NCBI GenBank assembly: GCA_027322375.1
Contig: DAHVRS010000105.1
Coordinates: 1 to 14,550 of the forward strand
DNA from: Brachybacterium sp.
GTDB taxonomy: Bacteria > Actinomycetota > Actinomycetes > Actinomycetales > Dermabacteraceae
DNA: 14,550 nucleotides
Direction: 5' to 3'
Positions 1 to 5,995 of the stretch are shown piece by piece. The notes under the pieces are model-generated. The model was not told the DNA's origin. It saw only the letters and a program-made list of their open reading frames with translations, and searched no databases. Within the stretch, counting starts at the first letter, position 1; each line of letters opens with the position of its first letter. A program made the translations under genes and the position numbers.

Positions 1-78
1 GCCGGGCAGGTCCAGCGGCGCGAGGTTGCGGTCGCTGGACTCCCAGAACAGCGCGTAGCTGCCGATCCCGATCTTCAT
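1..78 (-). CDS. Sugar phosphate isomerase/epimerase-like TIM-barrel protein (N-terminus only)
   Basis: Only the first 26 codons lie in the window; the gene runs leftward off base 1. The peptide begins MKIGIGSYALFWESS, which resembles the first beta-strand of xylose-isomerase-like TIM-barrel proteins (AP endonuclease 2 superfamily), whose members often open with MKIGIG-SYA. These proteins isomerise, epimerise or in some cases decarboxylate sugar acids or phosphates using a divalent metal. The ATG at 78 follows a GGAG about 12 nt upstream. A promoter and palindrome sit about 70-110 bp upstream, so it looks like the first gene of its own leftward unit. The family call rests on few residues. Whether it works with the acid-sugar genes to the right is unknown, but proximity suggests it. 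Confidence 0.6.
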   Translation of the reverse strand, partial: MKIGIGSYALFWESSDRNLAPLDLPG

Positions 79-148
79 GCGGTGGTCACTCCGTTGTGGT
101 CTGCCGGTCCATGCGGCGCATCAGGGGACGCGCTGCGGTGCTGGCGCA

Positions 149-178
149 AAGGTACCCACAGAACAGCCAAGTGGTCAA
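149..178 (-). promoter_or_regulatory. Putative promoter of the leftward isomerase gene
   Basis: Read leftward, TTGACC (178-173) is followed after 18 nt by TACCTT (154-149). This is a reasonable sigma-70-type -35/-10 pair, placing the start of transcription near 142 and giving a leader of about 65 nt. The -35 hexamer lies inside the palindrome at 170-191, so a protein bound there would block polymerase. The assignment is by eye only. Confidence 0.5.
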
Positions 179-191
179 CCGGTTAGCCACT
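170..191. promoter_or_regulatory. 22-bp imperfect palindrome, candidate operator
   Basis: The two half-sites are AGTGGTCAACC and GGTTAGCCACT, meeting at 180/181; 18 of 22 positions are symmetric. The core AACCGGTT with a central CG fits the AAnCGnTT centre typical of LacI-family operators, while the outer TGG..CCA would also suit a GntR/FadR-type site. It overlaps the -35 element of the leftward promoter, which is typical of a repressor site. It differs from the palindromes at 1321 and 4877, so it is probably bound by another regulator. No LacI-family gene is visible here. Confidence 0.5.
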
Positions 192-224
192 GAAGGACGC
201 GCGGCAGGGTGAAAGGTCTGGCGA

Positions 225-292
225 GGAGGTGGCGGAGGCGGGCTGAGAGCGGCGCCGAGGCAATGGAGGTGGCCTGAGAGCGACGCCGAGGC
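225..292. repeat. Two near-identical direct repeats in the gene-free gap
   Basis: The 372-bp gap 79-450 has no convincing gene. Besides the promoter, palindrome and hairpin listed separately, it holds a short direct repeat. GGAGGTGGC occurs at 225-233 and 265-273. The adjoining 19-mer CTGAGAGCGrCGCCGAGGC occurs at 243-261 and 274-292 with one mismatch. The first copy carries an extra 9 nt between the two parts. It could be a duplication or decayed coding DNA; no function is evident. Confidence 0.45.
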
Positions 293-309
293 GGCCATCC
301 CGTCAGGAG

Positions 310-335
310 TGTCGGAATGAGGGCTTATTCCGACA
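310..335. terminator. Hairpin downstream of the FCD regulator, possible terminator
   Basis: TGTCGGAAT (310-318) and ATTCCGACA (327-335) are perfect inverted repeats. With one G-U and one A-U pair the stem extends to 11 bp closed by a GGGC tetraloop. It lies about 115 nt past the stop codon of the leftward regulator and before the promoter of the next leftward gene, where a terminator would be expected. There is no T tract, so it could instead be a protein-binding palindrome. Its relatively A/T-rich stem stands out from the GC-rich surroundings. Confidence 0.45.
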
Positions 336-450
336 GCTCAGAGGGGATGGGCTTGCGGCCCGACTCCGGCGAGGTGCGTGGCGGGGCGAGGTGCGCGAGG
401 AAGGCGCGCAAAAGTGAGGGTGCGTGAGGCGAGCGGAGAGCGAGAGCTGC

Positions 451-1200
451 TCAGTCGGCGGCGGGCGACTCGGCGGCGCGCAGCAGGCGCGCCCGGGCCG
501 AGGCCATGTGCACGATCATCGCGGACGCGGCGCGGTCGCCGTCGCGTGCCTCGAGCGCGGCGAGGATCGCCGAGTGCTCCTCGAGGGCGAGGTGCATGTC
601 GTCGGCCTCGTGGACGGCGCGGTCGTTGTAGACGCGCAGCAGCTGGCGGCTCACGGCCAGAAGGTCGGTGACGATCGGGTTGCCAGCGGCGACGCCGAGC
701 ACGCGGTGGAAGGCGGAGTCCGCGGCGACGAAGGTCTCGAGGTCCTCGAAGCCGGCCTCCATCCCCTCGATCGACTCGCGCAGGGCGGCGAGCTGCTCCT
801 CATCGACGCGCTCCGCGGCCAGGCGTGCGCAGTAGCTCTCGAGGCCAGCACGCAGCTCCATGAGCTGGTCGGTGCTGCGCTCGCCGATCATGAGCCCCCA
901 GCTCAGCGTCTGGGGGAGGAGCTCGCTCGCGGCACCGCGCAGGTAGGTGCCGGAGCCGGGGCGCACGTCCACGATCCCGAGGATCTCGAGCGCCGCGAGC
1001 GCCTCGCGCACCGCGGAGCGGCCCACGCCGAGTGCGGTCGCGAGCTGACGCTCCGGAGGCAGGCGCGTGCCCGGCTCGAGGGAGCCGTCGGTGAAGAGCT
1101 CGAGCATCCGGCCCGCGACGCCGGAGACCGGGGTGCCTGCGGGCACGGCCGACAGCGCCGCGGCGAGAGCGTCGGAGGGGCTGTCAGGGAAGGCGGGCAT
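451..1200 (-). CDS. GntR-family transcriptional regulator, FadR/FCD subfamily
   Basis: A 249-residue DNA-binding repressor or activator, the usual length for the FCD subfamily. The N-terminal winged helix-turn-helix spans about residues 25-88, with LPPERQLATALGVGRSAVREAL as its recognition region and a wing ending PGSGTYL. The C-terminal FCD ligand domain (about 105-240) shows the four expected metal ligands: Asp161, His165, His209 and His231. Such proteins commonly sense sugar acids or other carboxylates. The gene is divergent from operon 1 and so probably controls it. I chose ATG 1200 because homology starts after it and a -10-like TACCTT ends 7 nt upstream, which implies a leaderless mRNA. 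The frame is open 40 codons further upstream, but that stretch is Arg-rich and looks non-coding. Confidence 0.9.
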   Translation of the reverse strand: MPAFPDSPSDALAAALSAVPAGTPVSGVAGRMLELFTDGSLEPGTRLPPERQLATALGVGRSAVREALAALEILGIVDVRPGSGTYLRGAASELLPQTLSWGLMIGERSTDQLMELRAGLESYCARLAAERVDEEQLAALRESIEGMEAGFEDLETFVAADSAFHRVLGVAAGNPIVTDLLAVSRQLLRVYNDRAVHEADDMHLALEEHSAILAALEARDGDRAASAMIVHMASARARLLRAAESPAAD

Positions 1201-1207
1201 GTCAGGA

Positions 1208-1218
1208 AAGGTACCAAG
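1208..1218 (-). promoter_or_regulatory. Extended -10 promoter of the FCD regulator (leaderless)
   Basis: Read leftward, TTGGTACCTT ends at 1208: a -10 hexamer TACCTT preceded by the extended -10 dinucleotide TG plus one base. No convincing -35 is seen. The predicted transcription start falls on or next to the A of the ATG at 1200, and no Shine-Dalgarno sequence precedes that ATG. The nine bases GGTACCTTT also occur in the other leftward promoter near base 150, which supports this as a real -10 context. Confidence 0.4.
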
Positions 1219-1320
1219 CCCGCCCCGTCGGCCGCGCGGAGCGACCGCACACTCGCTCCGCGACCTTGTTCTTCGTGCGTTCGTCCCGTTCTTCGCGGAC
1301 CGCTTCCCCTCGCCGATCAC

Positions 1321-1332
1321 TTCCTATAGGAT
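1321..1332. promoter_or_regulatory. Operator-like palindrome upstream of operon 1
   Basis: TCCTATAGGA (1322-1331) is a perfect 10-bp palindrome 34 bp before the start of the first gene of operon 1, in the divergent region shared with the FCD regulator. Aligned over 16 bp (1321-1336) with the site at 4877-4892 in the operon 2 promoter, 13 positions agree. TATAGGAT may also serve as the -10 region; no clear -35 is seen. FCD-subfamily GntR proteins bind short palindromes of this kind, so the adjacent regulator is the likeliest ligand. This is an inference from position and symmetry. Confidence 0.6.
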
Positions 1333-1365
1333 CGATGGCAACCGTGATCCCCTGAAAGGACGATG

Positions 1366-2286
1366 ATGTTCACCGCAGAGAACTGGCCCATCGGCGCCAA
1401 CATGCTCTCGTTCGGCAATCGCACGCCCGACGGCACACCCACGCTCGAGGCCTCCTCGAGCGTCTGGGCCTCCCAGCTGCGGCAGGTCAAGGAGCTCGGC
1501 GTCGACCAGATCGACCCCACCGATGCCTGGCTCCCGCTCGCGAAGCTCTCCGATGAGCGCATCGAGGAGTTCCGCCGCGTCCTGGACGGCGAAGGGCTGA
1601 CCCTTTCCTCGATCTCCATGACCCGCAACTCCGTCGTGGACGTCGAGCGAGGCGAGGAGAACCTCGCGGACGCGCTGCGGTTCATCGAGATCGCCCCCAG
1701 TTTCGACGTCACCGTCGTCAACACCGGCTTCATGCAGGACCTCACCCCCGCGCAGGCCAGTGCCATCTGGTTCTGGCTCGCCGACGGCCATGTCGACGAT
1801 CCCGCGCTGCGCGACCTCGCGATCGAGCGGATCCGCACCCTGGGTGATGCAGCCCGGGCCCAGGGCATCCAGGTCAGCCTCGAGATGTACGAGGACACCT
1901 ATGTGGGCACGGCTGATGACGCAGTCGCCTTCGTGCGCGACGTCGACCACGAGGCCGTGGGTCTGAACCCCGACATCGGCAACCTCGTGCGCCTCCACCG
2001 CGAGGTCGAGCCGTGGGAGGACATGTTCGAGAAGGTCCTGCCGCACTCGAACTTCTGGCACATCAAGAACTACACCCGCGACTTCGACCCCGCGACCGGC
2101 GCCTACTCGAGCGCACCGATGCCGCTGAAGTACGGCTACATCAACTACCGCAGCGTCATCCGTCGCGCGCTCGAGCTGGGCTACACCGGTCCCTTCTGCT
2201 GCGAGCACTACGGCTCCGACTCCCTCGGCGTCATCGCCGAGAACGTGCACTACATCCGCCAGGTGCTGGCCTCAGCCCTGGCCTGA
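1366..2286 (+). CDS. Sugar phosphate isomerase/epimerase-like TIM-barrel enzyme
   Basis: A cytoplasmic xylose-isomerase-like TIM barrel of 306 residues, close to the family norm of 260-310. The expected metal ligands are visible: Glu173 in SLEMYED, Asp203 in NPDIGN, His232 in WHIKNYTRD and Glu280 in CCEHYG. Members isomerise, epimerise, dehydrate or decarboxylate sugars and sugar acids. Known relatives in acid-sugar pathways include OtnI (2-oxotetronate isomerase) and OiaC (3-oxo-isoapionate decarboxylase), but I cannot assign either. It is the first gene of operon 1, followed by a GntP permease and an SDR. Two ATGs stand in tandem: ATG 1366 is preferred because AAAGGA lies 5 nt upstream, whereas ATG 1363 would leave only 2 nt. 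Confidence 0.88.
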   Translation: MFTAENWPIGANMLSFGNRTPDGTPTLEASSSVWASQLRQVKELGVDQIDPTDAWLPLAKLSDERIEEFRRVLDGEGLTLSSISMTRNSVVDVERGEENLADALRFIEIAPSFDVTVVNTGFMQDLTPAQASAIWFWLADGHVDDPALRDLAIERIRTLGDAARAQGIQVSLEMYEDTYVGTADDAVAFVRDVDHEAVGLNPDIGNLVRLHREVEPWEDMFEKVLPHSNFWHIKNYTRDFDPATGAYSSAPMPLKYGYINYRSVIRRALELGYTGPFCCEHYGSDSLGVIAENVHYIRQVLASALA

Positions 2287-2293
2287 CGCCGCA

Positions 2294-2321
2294 CCCCGTC
2301 CCGGCCACGGCCGGGGCGGGG
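2294..2321 (+). other. Strong intercistronic hairpin between isomerase and permease genes
   Basis: CCCCGTCCCGGCC (2294-2306) pairs with GGCCGGGGCGGGG (2309-2321) to give a 13-bp stem with one G-U pair and a 2-nt nominal loop. It lies just after the isomerase stop and about 50 nt before the permease start. No T tract follows, so it is more likely an RNA-stability element or partial attenuator within the operon than a full terminator. Confidence 0.5.
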
Positions 2322-2373
2322 AGCGACTCCCGCGCGCCCCGGCGCGCATCCACGAGAACGAAGGAGTTCCCTG

Positions 2374-3894
2374 ATGGATCCCGTCCTGCTGATCGCATTG
2401 GCGGTCGGCATCGCGCTGATCGTCATCATCGTCCTGAAGACTCGGCTCGACGCCTTCGCCGGGCTGCTCATCGCCTCGGTCGTGATCGGCCTGATCGCCG
2501 GGCAGTCACTGCCCGGCATCGTCGGCTCGATCAAGACCGGCTTCGGCAACACCCTCGCCTCGATCGGGATCGTCATCGGTCTCGGCGTCGCGATGGGCAA
2601 GATCCTTGAGGTCTCCGGTGCGGCGCAGGCCATCGCCGTCGCCTTCCTGCGCCTGTTCGGCAAGGGCCGCGAGCCCTGGGCGATGACCTCGATCGGTGCG
2701 CTGATCTCGATCCCCGTGTTCTGCGACTCCGGCTACGTGATCATGAACCCGCTGGCCAGGGCCATCGCAAGGGTCAAGCAGTACGGCTACGCGACCCTCG
2801 GCATCGCCCTCGCAGGCGGCATGGTCATCACCCACCACTTCGTCCCGCCCACACCGGGCCCGCTCGGCGTCGCCGGGATCCTCGAAGTCTCCGTGGGGTC
2901 CGTGATCATCGCGGGCCTCGGCTTCACCGTGCTGATGATCCCCGTGGTCACCCTGTACGCGAAGTGGATCGGCCCGAAGGTCGAATCCTCCATCTCCGAG
3001 GAGATCCAGGAGACCGTCTACGGCAATGTGCGCCGTGAGCGCAGCGCCGCCACCGTCGGTGGGGGCGGGGTCGCGCTCGCCGATGGGCCGGGCACCTCGG
3101 GCGCCTCGGGTGCCGCTGGCGCCGACGCGGCCGACGAGCTCGCCGCGGCCGCCGGTGCCTCGGACCTCGGGGAGGCGCCCGCCGGTGCCCGCCCGCACAA
3201 GGTGGGCGCCGTCGTCGGCCTCCTGCCGCTGGTCGTCCCGATCCTGCTGATCGTCATGAACACCGTGGTCACCGCCCTGGACATGGGCGCGCAGGGCACG
3301 GCGCTCGCCGCCGACTACGAGCCCTCCACCTGGGCGAGCCCCTTCGTGTTCCTCGGCGACCCGGTCATCGCGCTGCTCATCGGCCTGGTGCTGTCCGTGT
3401 ACCTGCTGCTGCCGCGCTGGACCCCGCGCGCGAAGAGCCACAAGTGGCTCGCCGATGCGGCCGCGGATGCCGGCCTGATCCTGCTGATCACCGGCGCGGG
3501 CGGCGGCCTCGGCCAGGTCCTGCGCGACACCGGCATCGGTGACGCGCTCGCCGCAGCGATCGGCGGGCTCCCGCTGCCCACCTTCCTGCTGCCCTTCCTC
3601 ATCGCCTCGATCGTGCGCGTCGCGCAGGGCTCGGGCACCGTCTCCATGATCACGGCCGCCTCCGTCACCGCGCCCGTCATGGCGATCATCGGGCTGGACC
3701 CGCTGGTCGCGGTGATGGCCTGCGTCGCCGGCGCCATGGTCTGCAGCTACTACAACGACTCCTACTTCTGGGTCGTCACCAAGTTCCTGGGTCTGGACGG
3801 CACCGCGGCGCTCAAGGCGCACTCGGCGCTGACCACCGTCATGTGGCTGGCATCCATCCCCATGCTGTTCGTGTTCAGCCTGATCATGGGCTGA
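2374..3894 (+). CDS. GntP-family sugar-acid permease (operon 1)
   Basis: An inner-membrane proton-coupled importer of gluconate-like sugar acids. The 506-residue protein opens with a membrane helix (about 3-22) and has many more. GntP-family landmarks are VFCDSGYV (115-122), HHFVPPTPGP (154-163), ITGAGGGLGQ (372-381), RVAQGSGTV (415-423) and YYNDSYFW (459-466). It is about 40 residues longer than the second GntP protein in this window because of an Ala/Gly-rich stretch at about 224-275 between two membrane blocks. The start follows GAAGGAG with good spacing. It lies 87 bp after the isomerase gene and 61 bp before the SDR, probably in one transcript. The exact substrate is not readable from sequence; an aldonate or tetronate is likely from the neighbours. 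Confidence 0.92.
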   Translation: MDPVLLIALAVGIALIVIIVLKTRLDAFAGLLIASVVIGLIAGQSLPGIVGSIKTGFGNTLASIGIVIGLGVAMGKILEVSGAAQAIAVAFLRLFGKGREPWAMTSIGALISIPVFCDSGYVIMNPLARAIARVKQYGYATLGIALAGGMVITHHFVPPTPGPLGVAGILEVSVGSVIIAGLGFTVLMIPVVTLYAKWIGPKVESSISEEIQETVYGNVRRERSAATVGGGGVALADGPGTSGASGAAGADAADELAAAAGASDLGEAPAGARPHKVGAVVGLLPLVVPILLIVMNTVVTALDMGAQGTALAADYEPSTWASPFVFLGDPVIALLIGLVLSVYLLLPRWTPRAKSHKWLADAAADAGLILLITGAGGGLGQVLRDTGIGDALAAAIGGLPLPTFLLPFLIASIVRVAQGSGTVSMITAASVTAPVMAIIGLDPLVAVMACVAGAMVCSYYNDSYFWVVTKFLGLDGTAALKAHSALTTVMWLASIPMLFVFSLIMG

Positions 3895-3955
3895 CCAGCT
3901 CCGCCACATGCACGCCGGGCCCACCATCTATCTCTCACCATCGAAGGAGAACCTC

Positions 3956-4759
3956 ATGACCCTCGAGACCCGCACCATCCAGCCCTTCCCCGCCCAGCGC
4001 ACCGCGATCGTCACCGGCGCTGGCGCGCCGCGGGGCATCGGCCGACGCGTGGTCCGCAAGCTCCTGTCCCAGGGCTGGAGCGTCGTCGCCGCCGACCTCG
4101 ACGGCGCCGCGGCCCAGGAGTTCGCCACCGAGATCAGCGCCGAGCTGCCCGCCGACTCCGGCCAGAAGGTCCTCGGCGTCGCGGTCGACGTCGCCGACCA
4201 GGCCTCGGTCGACGCGGCCTTCGCCCGCGTCGACGCGGAGATGCCGCAGGTCGTCGCGCTGGTGAACCTCGCCGGCATCCCCAGCCCCCACTCGATCTTC
4301 GAGATCACTTCGGAGATCTGGGACCGCGTCATGGACGTCAACGCCAAGGGCACCCTGCTCATGACCCAGGCTGCGGCACGCCGCATGATCGACGGCGGCG
4401 TGGGCGGGCGCATCGTCAACACTGCCTCGATCACCGCGCTCGACGGCGGCGGCACCTTCTCCAAGACCGGCTACGCCGCCGCGAAGGCCGCGATCCAGGG
4501 CCTGACCCGCGGCTCCGCCCGCGAGCTCGGCCAGTACGGGATCACCGCCAACGTCATCCTGCCCGGCCCGATCGACACCGACATCATGGGCGGCACCCTC
4601 ACCGACGAGCGCAAGGAGGGGATGAGCTCGAACATCCCGCTGCAGCGCGTGGGCCAGCCCGAGGAGGTCGCCGGACTCATCGGCTTCCTCGTCGGTGAGG
4701 ATTCCAGCTACGTCAGCGGCACCTCGATCAGCGTCGACGGCGGCAAGCACATGCACTGA
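3956..4759 (+). CDS. Short-chain dehydrogenase/reductase (operon 1)
   Basis: A classical NAD(P)-dependent SDR of 267 residues. The Rossmann glycine motif is TGAGAPRGIG (20-29), with Asp48 after the second strand suggesting NAD preference. The structural motif is VNLAG (103-107), followed by Asn129. The catalytic set is Ser158, Tyr173 and Lys177 in SKTGYAAAK. The C-terminus has the usual SGTSISVDGG. It probably oxidises or reduces a hydroxyl of the sugar acid imported by the preceding permease. The start is ATG 3956, 6 nt after CGAAGGAGA; the frame is open 16 codons upstream but without a ribosome site. It shares unusual blocks (DGGG before the active site and TDIMGG after PG/PA) with the SDR that ends operon 2, so the two are likely paralogues. 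Confidence 0.92.
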   Translation: MTLETRTIQPFPAQRTAIVTGAGAPRGIGRRVVRKLLSQGWSVVAADLDGAAAQEFATEISAELPADSGQKVLGVAVDVADQASVDAAFARVDAEMPQVVALVNLAGIPSPHSIFEITSEIWDRVMDVNAKGTLLMTQAAARRMIDGGVGGRIVNTASITALDGGGTFSKTGYAAAKAAIQGLTRGSARELGQYGITANVILPGPIDTDIMGGTLTDERKEGMSSNIPLQRVGQPEEVAGLIGFLVGEDSSYVSGTSISVDGGKHMH

Positions 4760-4767
4760 GCTGGCGC

Positions 4768-4804
4768 TGGGCCAGGCGCTGCATTCGATGTCGCGCCTGG
4801 CCCA
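4768..4804 (+). terminator. First of two tandem terminator-like hairpins after operon 1
   Basis: TGGGCCAGGCGC (4768-4779) and GCGCCTGGCCCA (4793-4804) are perfectly complementary, a 12-bp stem with a 13-nt loop, starting 9 nt after the SDR stop codon. It has no T tract, which is common in high-GC actinobacteria. Its place before a fresh promoter supports a terminator role. Confidence 0.65.
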
Positions 4805-4805
4805 C

Positions 4806-4851
4806 GGCCGCTCCCCGGAGACTCCGCAGAAGGAGCCTCCGGGGAGCGGCC
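4806..4851 (+). terminator. Second tandem terminator-like hairpin
   Basis: GGCCGCTCCCCGGAG (4806-4820) and CTCCGGGGAGCGGCC (4837-4851) are perfectly complementary over 15 bp around a 16-nt loop. It starts one base after the previous stem. Together the two very stable stems should insulate operon 2 from operon 1 transcription. Confidence 0.7.
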
Positions 4852-4868
4852 ACCCACCCGACCACCCC

Positions 4869-4897
4869 TGGTCAATATCCAATAGGATCGCTAGACT
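4869..4897 (+). promoter_or_regulatory. Putative promoter of operon 2
   Basis: TGGTCA (4869-4874, four of six matches to the -35 consensus) and TAGACT (4892-4897, a -10-like hexamer) are separated by 17 nt. Transcription would start near 4904, leaving a leader of about 90 nt before the first gene. The operator-like palindrome at 4877-4888 fills the spacer, so binding there should block initiation. Confidence 0.5.
4877..4888. promoter_or_regulatory. Operator-like palindrome in the operon 2 promoter
   Basis: ATCCAATAGGAT is symmetric at 10 of 12 positions and sits between the predicted -35 and -10. It shares the string ATAGGATCG with the palindrome upstream of operon 1 (1321-1332) and matches it at 13 of 16 aligned positions. 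The two sites therefore define a candidate regulon of at least two operons. The FCD regulator encoded at 451-1200 is the most likely binder, by inference. Confidence 0.6.
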
Positions 4898-4995
4898 GTT
4901 CGCCATGAGCCCCGTCCCGGCCGCACTGCGGCACGGAGCCGTGGCAGTGACGGCGCCCTCGTCCGAGAGGCGCCCCGGACGAAGGAGTTCCCCGC

Positions 4996-5967
4996 ATGAC
5001 CATCTCCACCGTGACCATCGTCGGCGCCGGCTACATGGGCGGAGGGATCGCCCAGGTGCTCGCCATCGCCGGCTTCGACGTCACCATCGCGGACGTCAGC
5101 GTCGAGAACGCGAACGCCTCCCTCGAGCGCCTGCGCCGTGAGGCGCGCGAGTTCGAGGAGCAGGGCCTGTACGCCCCCGGCTCCGCGGACCTCGTCGAGA
5201 AGAACATCTCCGCCGGGAAGACCCTCGAGGAGGCCGTCTCCCAGGCCGACTTCATCGAGGAGGCGGTGTTCGAGCGGCTCGACGTCAAGCGCGACGTGCT
5301 CGGCACGATCTCGCAGCACGCCCGCCCCGACGCGATCATCGGCACCAACACCTCGACCATCCCGGTCAAGGAGCTGGTCAGCGCGGTGACGAACCCCGAG
5401 CGCTTCCTCACTGTCCACTTCTCGAACCCCGCCCCCTTCATCCCCGGCGTCGAGCTCGTCGCAGGCGAGGCCACCTCCCCGGAGACCGTCGCTGCGGTCA
5501 AGGAACTGCTGTCGACGTCCGGCAACCAGGGCGCGCAGGTCGCCGACACCCCCGGCATGGTCCTGAACCGCCTCCAGTACGCGCTGCTGAAGGAGGCCAC
5601 CTCGATCGTCGAGGAGGGCGTCGCCACCGCGGAGGACGTCGACACGATCGTCCGCACCACCTTCGGCTTCCGCCTGGGCTTCTTCGGCCCCTTCGCGATC
5701 GCCGACCAGGCCGGCCTGGACGTCTACGCGAACTGCTTCGTCACCTTCGAGGACGCCTTCGGGGAGCGGCTGGCCACCCCGGCCATCCTCACCGACGCCG
5801 TCGCCGCGGACCGCAAGGGCGTCAAGAACGGCAAGGGCCTGCTGGGCGACTACGACGAGGCGACCGCCGCCGAGCTCATCGCCTACCGCAACAAGGCCTA
5901 CGCGAAGATGTCCCAGCTCCTCGCCGAGCTGGGCCCGGCACCGAAGGCCACCCCCGCCGAGGGCTGA
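4996..5967 (+). CDS. 3-hydroxyacyl-CoA dehydrogenase-fold hydroxyacid dehydrogenase
   Basis: A 323-residue NAD-dependent dehydrogenase of the 3HCDH family (N-terminal Rossmann domain about 1-185, C-terminal helical domain 186-285). The Rossmann motif is GAGYMG (10-15). Residues equivalent to the known catalytic set are present: Ser120 in TNTSTIP, His141 in VHFSNP, Glu153 in GVELV and Asn191 in VLNRLQ. Family members include true 3-hydroxyacyl-CoA dehydrogenases and CRYL1-type L-gulonate 3-dehydrogenase. Next to a sugar-acid permease and an acid-sugar kinase, with no acyl-CoA genes, oxidation of a sugar-acid 3-hydroxyl is the better guess. It is the first gene of operon 2. The ATG lies 8 nt after GAAGGAG. 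The last ~15 residues are a Pro/Ala-rich tail. Confidence 0.88.
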   Translation: MTISTVTIVGAGYMGGGIAQVLAIAGFDVTIADVSVENANASLERLRREAREFEEQGLYAPGSADLVEKNISAGKTLEEAVSQADFIEEAVFERLDVKRDVLGTISQHARPDAIIGTNTSTIPVKELVSAVTNPERFLTVHFSNPAPFIPGVELVAGEATSPETVAAVKELLSTSGNQGAQVADTPGMVLNRLQYALLKEATSIVEEGVATAEDVDTIVRTTFGFRLGFFGPFAIADQAGLDVYANCFVTFEDAFGERLATPAILTDAVAADRKGVKNGKGLLGDYDEATAAELIAYRNKAYAKMSQLLAELGPAPKATPAEG

Positions 5968-5995
5968 GCCTCCGGCGCCACCCGAAAACCCAGCC

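Noticed and set aside
79..450. A search for a small protein gene in the 372-bp left gap.
   Set aside because: The frames present are Pro/Arg/Ser-rich, lack ribosome sites and overlap the promoter, palindrome and repeats; none is convincing.
424..1329. A rightward frame of about 300 codons opposite the left FCD regulator.
   Set aside because: The opposite strand encodes a complete winged-helix plus FCD domain with all metal ligands; this frame shows no domain.
1315..1349. Inverted repeat GATCAC (1315-1320) and GTGATC (1344-1349) flanking the operon 1 operator.
   Set aside because: Only 6 bp, not concentric with the central palindrome and absent from the operon 2 promoter; likely chance.
4905..5141. 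A possible leaderless 78-codon reading frame whose ATG falls on the predicted start of operon 2 transcription.
   Set aside because: It overlaps the 5' end of the 3HCDH-fold gene in another frame and is Arg/His-rich after the overlap starts, like a shadow frame. The ATG position is probably a coincidence.
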